DNA of 64,000 nt, from positions 62,001 to 126,000 of the forward strand of contig JBFGKE010000002.1 in the NCBI GenBank assembly GCA_041576815.1, given 5' to 3'. The DNA comes from SG8-38 sp041576815 (lineage in GTDB: Bacteria; Myxococcota_A; Polyangia; Polyangiales; Houyiibacteriaceae). The notes beneath the pieces were generated by a model. That model was given only the letters and a program-made list of their open reading frames with translations, did no database searches and was not told the origin of the DNA. Both the position numbers and the translations under genes were made by a program. This document shows positions 32,471-41,189 of the stretch, one piece after another (positions within the stretch are counted from its first letter, which is position 1; every line of letters begins with the position of its first letter).

Positions 32471-33062
32471 TCACGACCAAGTCGCGGATGAGGTCGTCCG
32501 GCATTCCAGGATACACGATGCCGAAGTCCTTTCGATTGATCGAGAACTCTGCGTTTGCGTCGACCTCGTCGGCTGACGAGCTGAGGGTCGCAGGAAAGCT
32601 GATGCGCTTGGTCACGCCATGCAGCGTGAGGTCGCCTGTGACGGTGTAGCCCGCTCTGTCCTTCTTGATCGCAGTCGACCGAAACGTGGCCGTCGGGAAC
32701 TTCGCAACGTCGAAGAAGTCGGGGGACTTGAGGTGCTTCGTCAGCTTCTCTTCGTCGGTGTAGACCGACGCGGTCTGGATCGTGAGATCGATCCTGCTTT
32801 CCTCAGGTGGGTCCGCGAAGTCCAACGTGCCGGCAAAGTCGGTGAAGCCCCCGTCGTGGCTCCTCGTCACTTTGGCGCCGACGAACGCGATCTTGCTGTT
32901 GGATGGGCTGATCGCGAGCGATTGCACGGCAGCTCCGCTCGGAGCGGCTGCGGCGGCGGGTTCCGCGGATGACTCGACCGTGGCGGGGGTGACCTTCGCA
33001 CCCGGATCCTTGCAGCCGGTGATCACGAGCCCCGCGGAAAACAGAAAGACGATTGAACGCAT
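32436..33062 (-). CDS. YceI family lipoprotein
   Basis: A 208-residue lipoprotein with a canonical lipobox ITGC (Cys17) and an Ala/Ser/Pro linker. The YceI lipocalin-like domain follows from about residue 48, with SNSKIAFVGAKVT, DFAGTLDFADPPEESRIDL, LKSPDFFDVAKFPTATFRS and GDLTLHGVTKRISFPA, ending DLVVIKLALSLP. YceI domains bind isoprenoid lipids such as polyprenyl chains in the periplasm. Its 3' end overlaps the convergent DUF3556 gene by 35 bases. A 211-base gap upstream (33063-33273) shows no gene. Confidence 0.9.
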   Translation of the reverse strand: MRSIVFLFSAGLVITGCKDPGAKVTPATVESSAEPAAAAAPSGAAVQSLAISPSNSKIAFVGAKVTRSHDGGFTDFAGTLDFADPPEESRIDLTIQTASVYTDEEKLTKHLKSPDFFDVAKFPTATFRSTAIKKDRAGYTVTGDLTLHGVTKRISFPATLSSSADEVDANAEFSINRKDFGIVYPGMPDDLIRDLVVIKLALSLPRQG

Positions 33063-33273
33063 GAAACCTCCTCTCGCGGCGTTATGGTGATCCCTCCGCC
33101 ATGGTCAAGGCTGAGCCACAGGTTTCCCGTGGGCGGTCCAATCGTGGAGGGGCCGAGAATCATTGCCAAAAATGATACGTCGTCCGATGGCGAGATCACT
33201 TCGATAATCGCTGGCGACGTGGGCGGATGTACTCTAGGATTCGGCCACCTGACGGGGAAGGGAGCAGCTGGAA

Positions 33274-34056
33274 ATGACAGCAAGAGCAATTGGTGTATTC
33301 GCTTTGGTGCTCGCGATGGCGAGCCCCGCGATGGCGGGGCCGGCCAATTCCGTGATCGGCGGCAAGAAGCTGGAACAGGACATGGTCCACAACGCGGGCG
33401 TCGGTTACCCCAACCTTTTCTACGAATGGTGGAACAACGGCAAAAAGAAGCTCGATTGGGGCTTGGCCGCTGACCTGGCCTACGGCGACTGGGGCGCAGC
33501 CAGGACGGGGCGGGTGAGGAGCGGACTCGTTTCGGTCCGGGTGAGCGGCCGGTTCATCAAGATCGGTCTCGGCGTCAGCGGCATCCTTCGCTGGAACCTC
33601 GCATCGAAAGAGCGAGCCAAGGTCACCAACGATACGGCGTTGTTGTTCAAGCCGGGCATCCTGATCGCGGGCAATCGCTTTGACACCTTCACGTTTGGCA
33701 TCAAACCAGAGGTCGGCGTCCCGGTCTCGATCGACGTGCACGAACGCGTGAGCGTCGTGACGGGCGGCTTCATTCCGCTGACGATCTTCATCAACAAAGA
33801 CGTCAGCAATCAGACTTTCCTTCCGCTGCTGATCCGACTCGGCGTCGAGATCAAAGCCTCCGAGAAGGTCGCTCCGTGGTTCTTTTTCGACCTCGGCCCA
33901 GGCATCACCTTCTCGAACAGCAGCAGCGACGCCGGCTTCTCGTGGCGACTCGGTGCCGGCACGGCGTTCTGGGGAGTCATGGGCAAAAACAAGAGCACCT
34001 CTTACTCGAGCGAGCCGATGGATGAGGAACCGATGACCTCGGAGCCGATCGAGTAG
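33274..34056 (+). CDS. Secreted beta-barrel-like outer-membrane protein
   Basis: The 260-residue protein has a signal peptide ending SPAMA (cleavage near residue 21) and a mature part rich in alternating strands: LVSVRVSGRFIKIGLGVSG, FTFGIKPEVGVPVSI, PLLIRLGVEIKA and FSWRLGAGTAFWGVM. It ends with a Met/Ser/Glu-rich low-complexity tail (SSEPMDEEPMTSEPIE). A good ribosome-binding site (GGGAAGGGAG) precedes the ATG. A strong hairpin terminator follows at 34082. No family was recognised. Confidence 0.65.
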   Translation: MTARAIGVFALVLAMASPAMAGPANSVIGGKKLEQDMVHNAGVGYPNLFYEWWNNGKKKLDWGLAADLAYGDWGAARTGRVRSGLVSVRVSGRFIKIGLGVSGILRWNLASKERAKVTNDTALLFKPGILIAGNRFDTFTFGIKPEVGVPVSIDVHERVSVVTGGFIPLTIFINKDVSNQTFLPLLIRLGVEIKASEKVAPWFFFDLGPGITFSNSSSDAGFSWRLGAGTAFWGVMGKNKSTSYSSEPMDEEPMTSEPIE

Positions 34057-34081
34057 CACGACACGCAAGAGAACTTCTCAC

Positions 34082-34115
34082 GGGGCCGTCCTGCGTACGC
34101 GGGCGGCCCCTTTTT
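34082..34115 (+). terminator. Rho-independent terminator
   Basis: A GC-rich hairpin, GGGGCCGTCC pairing with GGGCGGCCCC (one G-U pair) around a 9-base loop, followed directly by TTTTT. It lies 26 bases after the stop codon of the barrel protein gene, in the right orientation to end that transcript. Confidence 0.85.
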
Positions 34116-34243
34116 CTTTCCTGGTTCGGAGCCAGCGCCGACACGGTGGCCGCGCCAACGCAGTGACACTAGAGATGATGAATGGCGATGGACGGGCCGA
34201 CACAAGCCGTGCATCATGCCATTCCTCAGAAAAGGAGCCGCCA

Positions 34244-35986
34244 GTGGCCGACAAAGAAACCACGAGCTTCATGCGATCCCTGTGCATGGGCCGCGTCGAG
34301 CAAGACGTCATCTGCCCCTTCCCCACCATGGCCGACTCTCAAAAGGAAACGCTCGGCGACATCACGGGCGCGCTCCAGGGCCTCCTCGGGCCGCGCGCCG
34401 AGGACTTCCGGAAGTGGGACGTCGCCGGCGAGCTCCCGGACGAGTTCATCGACGAGCTCAAAGAGTTCGGCATGTTCGGCCTCGTCATTCCGGAAGAGCA
34501 CGGCGGCATGGGCCTCGGCAACATGGCCTATTCACGGACGCTTCAAGAGGTCGCGAAGTACGATGCCTCCGTCGCCGTGACGATCGGCGCGCACAGCTCC
34601 ATCGGAATGCGGGGCCTGCTCCTGTTTGGCACGGACGACCAAAAGGAGCGGTACTACGAGAAACTCGCGTCCGGGGAAATGATCGCTGCGTACTGCCTGA
34701 CGGAGCCGGGCGCCGGGTCCGACGCTGCGGCCATCAAGACGACCGCCGTCCAAGAGGGCGATCACTGGGTTCTCAACGGCAACAAGCTATGGATCACCAA
34801 TGGGGGCATCGGACAGTTCTTCACGGTGTTCGCCAAGACGCCCGAAGAAGGCGGGCGCGGGAAAATGACCGCCTTCATCGTCACGAGCGACATGGAAGGC
34901 TTCAGCATCGGGCCGCACGAAGACAAGATGGGCCTTCGCTCGAGCTCGACCACCACCGTGCATCTCGACAACGTCAGGGTCCCGGACAACAACGTCCTGG
35001 GCGAGGTGGGTCAGGGCTTCAAGGTCGCCATGATGATCTTGAACAGCGGGCGCACCGGGCTCGGTGGCGGATCGGTCGGGGCGATGAAGCACCTGATCCA
35101 GCTCGCGACGAAGCAAGCCAACGAGCGAAAGACCTTCGGCCAGCCTATCTCGAGCTACGGCCTCGTGAAGAAAAAGGTCGGTCAGATGGTCATCGACTGC
35201 TACACGTCCGAGGCCGTCGTGACGATGGTGGGTGGGCTGATCGACGCCGGTTACGAGGAGTACCAGGTCGAGGCCGCCATCTCGAAGGTCTATGCGACCG
35301 AGTGCCTCTGGCGCACCGCCGATGAGGCGCTCCAAATCGCTGGCGGCAACGGATACATGCGGGAATATCCATACGAGCGCATTGTCCGCGACTGCCGCAT
35401 CAACCGCATTTTCGAGGGAACCAACGAGATTCTGAGGCTTCTGATCGCGCTCACGGCCATGAACGACGTCGCCAGCCAGCTCAAGGAGCTGTCTGCAACG
35501 ATGAGCGACATCCTGAGCGATCCAATCAAGGGCTTTGGCGTGCTTTCGGACTATGCGCGCAAGCACGCGGCACTTCGCACCGGCATCGGCGGAGCGGCCA
35601 AGTTCGAGAACCTGAATGGAGCCATTCAAGAACAGGCCACCATTTTCGCGGAGGAGACGCGGTACCTCGCGCAAGCGGTCGACAAGATCCTCCGAAAGCA
35701 CGGCAAGGGGATCATCGGAAAGCAGTTCGCGAGCTTCCGCCTCGCCGAAATCATGATCGACCTCTTCGTGATGGCTTGCACGATCAGCCGCGTGCAGGCT
35801 GCAATCGACGCCAAAGGTGTCGAGGGGTCTGCGCTGGAGATCGACATCCTGAAAATGTTTACGCGCGCGGCAAAGATCCGTATCAAGCGCAACTTCCGGC
35901 GAATCGACACGAACGACGACGAAATGCTCAAAGGCCTGGCGGACGACGCGTTCGAAGCCGAGGGGTTCCGCTGGGATACCATTTGA
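34244..35986 (+). CDS. Acyl-CoA dehydrogenase, VLCAD-like
   Basis: FAD-dependent acyl-CoA dehydrogenase with an extra C-terminal domain, as in mammalian VLCAD/ACAD9. Blocks include YCLTEPGAGSDAAAIKTTA (flavin/substrate loop), LNGNKLWITNGG, the ALQIAGGNGYMREYPYERI segment and IFEGTNEILRLL, which contains the catalytic glutamate. The C-terminal extension (from about residue 420) is the helical VLCAD-type tail. I chose GTG 34244 with AAAGGAG just upstream, giving 580 residues; ATG 34163 lies further upstream without a ribosome-binding site. One base separates it from the next gene. Confidence 0.93.
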   Translation: MADKETTSFMRSLCMGRVEQDVICPFPTMADSQKETLGDITGALQGLLGPRAEDFRKWDVAGELPDEFIDELKEFGMFGLVIPEEHGGMGLGNMAYSRTLQEVAKYDASVAVTIGAHSSIGMRGLLLFGTDDQKERYYEKLASGEMIAAYCLTEPGAGSDAAAIKTTAVQEGDHWVLNGNKLWITNGGIGQFFTVFAKTPEEGGRGKMTAFIVTSDMEGFSIGPHEDKMGLRSSSTTTVHLDNVRVPDNNVLGEVGQGFKVAMMILNSGRTGLGGGSVGAMKHLIQLATKQANERKTFGQPISSYGLVKKKVGQMVIDCYTSEAVVTMVGGLIDAGYEEYQVEAAISKVYATECLWRTADEALQIAGGNGYMREYPYERIVRDCRINRIFEGTNEILRLLIALTAMNDVASQLKELSATMSDILSDPIKGFGVLSDYARKHAALRTGIGGAAKFENLNGAIQEQATIFAEETRYLAQAVDKILRKHGKGIIGKQFASFRLAEIMIDLFVMACTISRVQAAIDAKGVEGSALEIDILKMFTRAAKIRIKRNFRRIDTNDDEMLKGLADDAFEAEGFRWDTI

Positions 35987-35987
35987 A

Positions 35988-36608
35988 GTGACGCAGTACA
36001 CGCAAGACGAGGTCGAGGAGATCCTGCGGCGCGCGCTGGAGACGCAGCCGGTCGACTCCCTATCGTACGAGGATCTCGTAGAAGCCGCGGTCGAAGCGGG
36101 GATCGACGCGGCAGACGTCGAGGCGGCGGCGCGACAAATCGAAGAGGAGCGGGAGATCGGCTACGAGGAAGACCGCGTCATCAACTGGCGTCGCAAGCGC
36201 TTCCTCCAAAGCGTCTACAGCTACGTCGTCGTCAACGCGGGCCTCTTCGTCATCGACATCATGTCGGGCCCCGGCTGGTGGGTGCAGTGGGTGCTCGCCG
36301 GTTGGGGGGTTGCCCTGGCACTCGGCGCCCGCCGGGCGTTGCTGCCCGACCGGGAGCGCATCCGAGAGCGGGCGCGCCGGCGGCTCGCGCGCCGAAAGCG
36401 GGGCCAATGGGAGCGGCACGTGCGAAAAGAAGTCGATCGAGCGATCCAAGTCGGCGTCGATGCGCTCGTCGACGCAGCCTCGCGAAAGCTCTCCGAGCGG
36501 GACAAGGCGCGCACGCAGGAGACCCGGCGGGTGCGCGTGGAGCGCGTCGAGACCGACGCAGCCGAGGCCGAAGTGATCGACCGTTCGGGGCGCAAGCTCA
36601 CCCGCTAG
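35988..36608 (+). CDS. 2TM domain protein
   Basis: The 206-residue protein starts at GTG one base after the acyl-CoA dehydrogenase stop. The N-terminal 60 residues are an acidic helical region with YEDLVEAAVEAGIDAADVEAA, a DNA-binding-like or dimerisation segment. Next comes a 2TM domain (RRKRFLQSVYSYVVVNAGLF, then WWVQWVLAGWGVALALGARR), followed by a very basic helical tail. 2TM domains are found in bacterial histidine kinase-associated or regulatory membrane proteins; function is unknown. The stop codon overlaps the convergent SRAP gene. Confidence 0.75.
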   Translation: MTQYTQDEVEEILRRALETQPVDSLSYEDLVEAAVEAGIDAADVEAAARQIEEEREIGYEEDRVINWRRKRFLQSVYSYVVVNAGLFVIDIMSGPGWWVQWVLAGWGVALALGARRALLPDRERIRERARRRLARRKRGQWERHVRKEVDRAIQVGVDALVDAASRKLSERDKARTQETRRVRVERVETDAAEAEVIDRSGRKLTR

Positions 36609-37234
36609 TCTTCATCGAAGTCGAACGACGCTTGGGGCATCGGCTCGAGGCATCCAGGGTCGTCGTTGTCGATGCGGTTGACACGCGTGGAGACGGCGGT
36701 CCTGCGGAGCGGAGGTGCGTCGCCGAGCTCTCCCGCGGTCAGCCAATCCCGGGCGTGCGCATCGTCGAGCAAGACCGGCATCCGATCGTGAATCTCGGCC
36801 GCCTCACCTTCCGCGTCGCGCGTCAGGACCACGTACCGGCCGTCTTCGAGGAGCCCAGCCATGACGAACAGCTCGCCCCCCTCGCGCTGAAACAGATACG
36901 GCTGGTTGACGCGGTTTTCCTTTCGCCATTCGAAAAAGCCGTCCGCCGGCACGAGACACCGCCCTCGCTCGAACGCATTGCGAAACATGGCCGTCCGATG
37001 CGCGGTCTCCGAGCGCGCATTGACCACCAAACCACCCCCCGAGCGCTGCGCGCCCCAAAGGGCATCCACGAGCACGGGTTGGCCGTCCCTCAGCAAGACG
37101 ACGGGGCTCTTCTGACCAGGCGCCACGTTGTAACGCGGGCGAAACTCGATTCGAACCTCGCTGAACTCGTCGAACGGCAGCCCTTCTACCAACGACTGCT
37201 CGTCGCGACAGGTCAGGGTGTATCGCCCGCACAT
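36605..37234 (-). CDS. SOS response-associated peptidase (SRAP/YedK/HMCES family)
   Basis: YedK-type proteins form a covalent thiazolidine link to abasic sites in single-stranded DNA, protecting them. The catalytic Cys2 follows the start methionine in MCGRYTL. The other family residues are RYNVAPGQ, the glutamate in GFFEWRK, and the histidine in EIHDRMPVLL. The 209-residue length is normal. The gene stands between UDP-glucose dehydrogenase (same strand, 8 bases away) and the convergent 2TM protein gene. Induction by DNA damage would need a LexA site, which I did not find. Confidence 0.93.
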   Translation of the reverse strand: MCGRYTLTCRDEQSLVEGLPFDEFSEVRIEFRPRYNVAPGQKSPVVLLRDGQPVLVDALWGAQRSGGGLVVNARSETAHRTAMFRNAFERGRCLVPADGFFEWRKENRVNQPYLFQREGGELFVMAGLLEDGRYVVLTRDAEGEAAEIHDRMPVLLDDAHARDWLTAGELGDAPPLRRTAVSTRVNRIDNDDPGCLEPMPQASFDFDED

Positions 37235-37242
37235 GACGGCTT

Positions 37243-38559
37243 TCAGTCGGTGTCGGGTTGAACGCCGACCCCGGCGTACTCGAAGCCTTGGTCGCCGAGC
37301 TTGTACGTGACCCAGATGTTCCGACCGTCGAGAATGACCGGCGTCCGCATTCGCTCACGAATGCGCTCGAACTCCGGATACTGGTATTCGCGCCACTCGG
37401 TCAACAGGAGCAGCGCATCCGCACCGTCGACCGCGTCGTAGGCGTCATCGACGAGCGCAACCTGGTCGCCGAACACCTCTTTGATGTTCTGCATCGCTTC
37501 GGGATCGTGGCCGACCACCTCGCAGCCCTCGTTCAGAAGGAACTCGATCGTCGTAATCGACGGCGATTCGCGAATGTCGTCGGTGCCGGGCTTGAACGCA
37601 AGCCCCCAAATCGCGATGCGTTTACCGGCGAGCTCGTTGCCAAAATGTCGCTTGAGCTTGCGCGCCACGAAGCTCCGGTGGCGGACGTTGACGCGGTTGG
37701 TCGCGTCGGCGAGCTCGAGCTCGATGCCGTGGCGCCGCGCCACCGCGACGAGCGCCTTCACGTCCTTCGGAAAGCAGGAACCTCCGTACCCCGGCCCAGC
37801 ATGGAGGAACTGCGGGCCGATGCGCGGGTCGCTGCCGACTCCCATCCGCACGCTTTGAACGTCGGCACCCACCTCCTCGCAGAGAACCGCGAGCTCGTTC
37901 ATGAACGAGATCCGCATCGCCAGCATCGTATTGGCGGCATACTTCGTGACCTCGGCGCTCTCCGGATTCATCCAGACGATCTTGGTGTTGGAGAGGTTGA
38001 GGGGGTGATAGACGCGCGTCATGAGCTGCTTGGCCCGCTGGTGCCCCGGGCGCACCCCGATCACGATCCGATCGGGATACATGAAGTCGCTGATCGCCCC
38101 ACCCTCTTTCAGGAACTCCGGGTTCGAGGCCACCTGGATGTCGTGTTGGGCGCCGGCGACGAGCTTTTGAACCTGCGCATTGGTCCCGACGGGAACGGTG
38201 CTCTTCATGACGATGACGAGATCGTGCGTGGCGTGCTCGGCGAGCTGCTCGGCCACGGCAAACACCGCGCTCAAGTCGGCCTCTCCGTCGTGCGTCGGCG
38301 GCGTGCCGACCGCGATGAAGGCCAGATCGACGTCGCGAACTTCCTTGGCGAGGTCGGTCGAGAACGTCAACCGTCCGGCTCCCGCGTTTTCCCGAACCAT
38401 CTCTTCGAGGCCGGGTTCGTAGATGGGGATTTCGTAGCGTTTGAGGCGCTCGATCTTCGAGGCATCCTTGTCGACGCAGACCACTCGCTGCCCGGTCGCC
38501 GCGAAGCACGTGCCGGTCACGAGCCCTACGTAGCCTGTCCCAATGACGCAGAGTTTCAC
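37243..38559 (-). CDS. UDP-glucose 6-dehydrogenase
   Basis: Oxidises UDP-glucose to UDP-glucuronate for capsule or exopolysaccharide synthesis. The N-terminal Rossmann motif is VIGTGYVGLVTGTC; the active-site cysteine is in PGYGGSCFPKD; NLSNTKIVWMN and EVTKYAANTML belong to the central domain; the second NAD(P)-like domain has AIWGLAFKPGTDDIRESPS. The GTG at 38559 begins VKLCVIGTGYVG, the family start; a longer reading from ATG 38601 adds 14 poorly conserved residues. The gene fits an envelope polysaccharide role but no other polysaccharide genes are adjacent. Confidence 0.95.
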   Translation of the reverse strand: MKLCVIGTGYVGLVTGTCFAATGQRVVCVDKDASKIERLKRYEIPIYEPGLEEMVRENAGAGRLTFSTDLAKEVRDVDLAFIAVGTPPTHDGEADLSAVFAVAEQLAEHATHDLVIVMKSTVPVGTNAQVQKLVAGAQHDIQVASNPEFLKEGGAISDFMYPDRIVIGVRPGHQRAKQLMTRVYHPLNLSNTKIVWMNPESAEVTKYAANTMLAMRISFMNELAVLCEEVGADVQSVRMGVGSDPRIGPQFLHAGPGYGGSCFPKDVKALVAVARRHGIELELADATNRVNVRHRSFVARKLKRHFGNELAGKRIAIWGLAFKPGTDDIRESPSITTIEFLLNEGCEVVGHDPEAMQNIKEVFGDQVALVDDAYDAVDGADALLLLTEWREYQYPEFERIRERMRTPVILDGRNIWVTYKLGDQGFEYAGVGVQPDTD

Positions 38560-38641
38560 CGCGGAGCCATAGCACGTTTCGGACTCCCCGAAAGATGCCA
38601 CCTTTCGGGCGAGCGGCTATTCTCCCGCCGAGGGGGCTGGT

Positions 38642-38956
38642 TTGATTCTGACCAACATCGACAGCGTGCCGGGCCGAAGAATCGTTCAGCACTTCGGCTT
38701 GGTTCAGGGAAGCACGATCCGCGCAAAGCACTTTGGCCGCGACTTCGCGGCGGGTCTCAAGAACATCGTCGGCGGCGAGCTGCGGGGCTACACCGAGCTC
38801 CTCCAGGAGAGTCGCGCCGAGGCGACCAGCCGCATGGTCGCGCAAGCGCGAGAGCTGGGGGCGAACGCCGTCATCAACGTTCGGTTCACGACATCTTCGG
38901 TTGCGCAGGGCGCGTCGGAGATTCTTTCGTACGGAACCGCCGTACTGGTCGAGTAG
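38642..38956 (+). CDS. YbjQ family protein (UPF0145)
   Basis: The 104-residue protein begins with TTG, preceded by GAGGGGG. It has the YbjQ pattern: VPGRRIVQHFGLVQGSTIRA, FAAGLKNIVGGELRGYTELL, ARELGANAVINVRF and SYGTAVLVE. The family forms a small pentameric ring and has been suggested to bind metals, but its function is unsettled. A second YbjQ-like gene follows 6 bases downstream. Confidence 0.9.
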   Translation: MILTNIDSVPGRRIVQHFGLVQGSTIRAKHFGRDFAAGLKNIVGGELRGYTELLQESRAEATSRMVAQARELGANAVINVRFTTSSVAQGASEILSYGTAVLVE

Positions 38957-38962
38957 CGCGTC

Positions 38963-39430
38963 GTGTCGATCGAGCTCCTGATCTCCATCGCGATCCCCGT
39001 TCTCCTCGTCGTAATCGGCAAGATCGTAGGCTCGACCATCGAGCGCCGGCACTACGCGAGCATCGCCGCACGCGAGCAGCGGTTTCGAGAACAGCCCGCG
39101 CTATCGACCAAGCAAGCAACGCCGTCTGCCGCGATTCGCTCTGCGACTCTCGCGGTGGGCTCCGTCGTCGTCTCGGTGGATCACTTCAAGCGTTTCATCA
39201 GCGGGTTTCGCATGTTTTTCGGCGGCGAGGTGCGCTCCTATTCGTCGCTGATCGATCGCGCGCGGCGTGAAGCGGTACTGCGCATGAAGGAGTCCCAGCC
39301 GGGCGCCGATGCGTACATCAACACCCGTTTGGAAACCTCCACAATTGCGAGCACGACGGGCAACGAAGGAATCGGAACGATCGAGGTGCTGGCCTACGGC
39401 ACGGCCGTCCATTACGATCGCGCTCCATGA
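38963..39430 (+). CDS. Membrane-anchored YbjQ-like protein
   Basis: The 155-residue protein begins at GTG. An N-terminal membrane segment (LLISIAIPVLLVVIGKIVG) and a linker precede a YbjQ-like domain: KRFISGFRMFFGGEVRSYSS, RREAVLRMKESQPGADAYIN and TIEVLAYGTAVHY. It is therefore a membrane-tethered paralogue of the preceding gene, with which it is co-transcribed. The last 4 bases overlap the enoyl-CoA hydratase start. Confidence 0.8.
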   Translation: MSIELLISIAIPVLLVVIGKIVGSTIERRHYASIAAREQRFREQPALSTKQATPSAAIRSATLAVGSVVVSVDHFKRFISGFRMFFGGEVRSYSSLIDRARREAVLRMKESQPGADAYINTRLETSTIASTTGNEGIGTIEVLAYGTAVHYDRAP

Positions 39431-40215
39431 CCGACGAAAAACCCCGGGTGATCACCAAGCGGAACGACCGCGTTTTCCACATCGTCCTCGACCGCGCCGA
39501 CAAGATGAACGCCTTCGATCTTCGGATGCTGAGTGAGCTCGCCGAGGCCGTGAGCGAGTATGAAGCGGACGACGCGCTCTGGTGCGCGGTCTTATACGCG
39601 AACGGAGACCACTTCACGGCAGGCCTCGACCTCGCCGAGGTGGGCCCGGCGATTCGAGAAGGTGCGCCGTTGTTCCCGGAAGGCTCGGTCGACGTCCTCA
39701 ACCTACGCGAGCCGCGCCGCAAAAAGCCGCTGGTGATGGCGGTCCAAGGCTGGTGCCTCACCATCGGCATCGAGCTGCTGCTCTCGGCCGACATTCGACT
39801 CGCGGCCGATGGCTCGCGCTTCGGACAGATCGAGATCAACCGCGGGATTTTCCCATTCGGGGGCGCCACGATTCGGCTTCCCCAGATTGCCGGTTGGGGG
39901 AACGCCATGCGTTGGCTTCTCACCGGCGACAAGTTCGACGCGCGAGAAGCGCTGCGGGTCGGGCTCGTTCAGGAGGTCGTCCCCGTCGAAGAGCTCCGGG
40001 ATCGCGCCGTCGAAATCGCACAGACCGTGGCGAAGCGAGCACCACTCGGCGTCTGGGCGACCCTCCGATCGGCCAGGACCGCAGAGCGAGAGGGCGTCGA
40101 TGCCGCGGTCGTCGAGCTGCTGAGCATCGCGCGCGAGCTCATGAACACCGAAGACGCCGCCGAGGGCGTTCGGTCGTTCGTCGAGCGCCGCGAGGGCGAC
40201 TTCAAGGGGCGCTGA
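39427..40215 (+). CDS. Enoyl-CoA hydratase/isomerase family protein
   Basis: A 262-residue crotonase-fold enzyme. The oxyanion-hole segments are HFTAGLDLAEV and QGWCLTIGIELLLSADIRLA, and GQIEINRGIFPFGGATIRL follows. One of the two usual catalytic acids of true hydratases is not obvious (the position after GIELLLSADIRLA reads GSRFGQIEINRG), so an isomerase or other crotonase reaction is possible. The start is an ATGA overlap with the YbjQ-like gene. Confidence 0.88.
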   Translation: MTDEKPRVITKRNDRVFHIVLDRADKMNAFDLRMLSELAEAVSEYEADDALWCAVLYANGDHFTAGLDLAEVGPAIREGAPLFPEGSVDVLNLREPRRKKPLVMAVQGWCLTIGIELLLSADIRLAADGSRFGQIEINRGIFPFGGATIRLPQIAGWGNAMRWLLTGDKFDAREALRVGLVQEVVPVEELRDRAVEIAQTVAKRAPLGVWATLRSARTAEREGVDAAVVELLSIARELMNTEDAAEGVRSFVERREGDFKGR

Positions 40216-40223
40216 GGCGCCAT

Positions 40224-40490
40224 TCACTCCGGTTCGACGTTGGTGCGCCGCTTGGCAGCCGGAATCGCTTTCTTGATTTGAATCGAGCACGCTTCGCCGA
40301 CGACCCTCCGAAGGGCCGGCTCGATGATGCCGGTGCGTACGTACTGCGCGCCGACGCCAAAGGCCGCGCGTCCGGTCACGCGGACCACCACTTCCTCCTC
40401 GTTCACCGCCAGCAGCTCGATGCTGCTCGCGTCTTTTTCGAGGAGCGGATTGAGGACGTCATCGATGACACGCTGCAGCTCCTCCCGCAC
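40224..40490 (-). CDS. NifU-like C-terminal domain protein without the CxxC cysteines
   Basis: An 88-residue protein starting at GTG 40490. Its helix-strand layout follows NifU-type iron-sulfur scaffolds: LQRVIDDVLNPLLEKDASS, IELLAVNEEEVVVRVTGRAA, then IIEPALRRVVGEACSI. Where NifU has a G-x-C-x-x-C cluster-binding motif, this protein reads GRAAFGVGAQYVRTG, with no cysteines. It could be a scaffold lookalike or a different small protein of the same fold. It is divergent from the tetR gene, 84 bases away. The frame continues upstream of the GTG with no other start. Confidence 0.5.
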   Translation of the reverse strand: MREELQRVIDDVLNPLLEKDASSIELLAVNEEEVVVRVTGRAAFGVGAQYVRTGIIEPALRRVVGEACSIQIKKAIPAAKRRTNVEPE

Positions 40491-40574
40491 GAGCAGAGCA
40501 TGCGAAATTGCGGCTCGAGGCGCAAATCTCTCGGGCCAGCGCCATTCGAAAGCTGAGCTATACTCGCTCGACCC

Positions 40575-41189
40575 ATGCAGCCAGCACGCACCCGCCTCCA
40601 GGTCGACGAACGCCGCCAACAGCTGATCGAGCTCGGCCTGGAGCTGTTCGGCAACCAAAGCTACGACGAGCTCTCGATCGACGAAATCGCCCGCCGAGCC
40701 GGGGTTTCGAAGGGCCTTCTCTACCACTACTTTCCGAGCAAGCGCGCGTTCTACGTCGCGGCAATCCGCGAGGCTGCGCGCCAGCTCATGGAAGAAACCG
40801 ACATCGACCAGCACGGTTGGGGCCCGGAGCCGGACCCCGAGGGCGTGCGCGCCGGGCTTCGCGCGTTCCTCGGCTATATCTCCAGGCGGCGCGGGGTCTA
40901 TGCGTTTCTGCTTCGGGGCGGCATCGGCACCGATCCGGAGGTGGCGGAAATCGTCGAGGAGACGCGACGCTCCGTCGTCGAACGAATTCTTTCGAGGTTG
41001 TCTCGTTTTGGTGCGCGCCAAGACGACCCGCCGACACGGCTGCAGCTCAGAGGCTGGATCGGCTTTCTCGAGGCGTCGACGCTGGAATGGGCGGAAACCC
41101 AAGACGTCGAGCTCGAGGAGTTCCTCGAGCTGCTCGTACAGATGTCGAGCACGCTCTTCGCGGCGGTCCTTCACCCCACCGACCGGTGA
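40575..41189 (+). CDS. TetR/AcrR family transcriptional regulator
   Basis: A 204-residue regulator. The DNA-binding domain has RRQQLIELGLELFGNQSYDE, the helix-turn-helix LSIDEIARRAGVSKGLLYHY and FPSKRAFYVAAIREA. The C-terminal half is helical with FLRGGIGTDPEVAEIVEETR, pattern like fatty-acid or acyl-CoA responsive TetR proteins (inference). The stop codon overlaps the start of the MepA-like gene (TGATG), so the two are co-expressed. No clear palindrome was found in the 84-base gap upstream. Confidence 0.9.
   Translation: MQPARTRLQVDERRQQLIELGLELFGNQSYDELSIDEIARRAGVSKGLLYHYFPSKRAFYVAAIREAARQLMEETDIDQHGWGPEPDPEGVRAGLRAFLGYISRRRGVYAFLLRGGIGTDPEVAEIVEETRRSVVERILSRLSRFGARQDDPPTRLQLRGWIGFLEASTLEWAETQDVELEEFLELLVQMSSTLFAAVLHPTDR

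Noticed and set aside
37258..39270. 670-codon open frame on the plus strand
   Set aside because: Antisense to UDP-glucose dehydrogenase and then out of frame with the YbjQ genes; the translation is Arg-rich and low in family signals.
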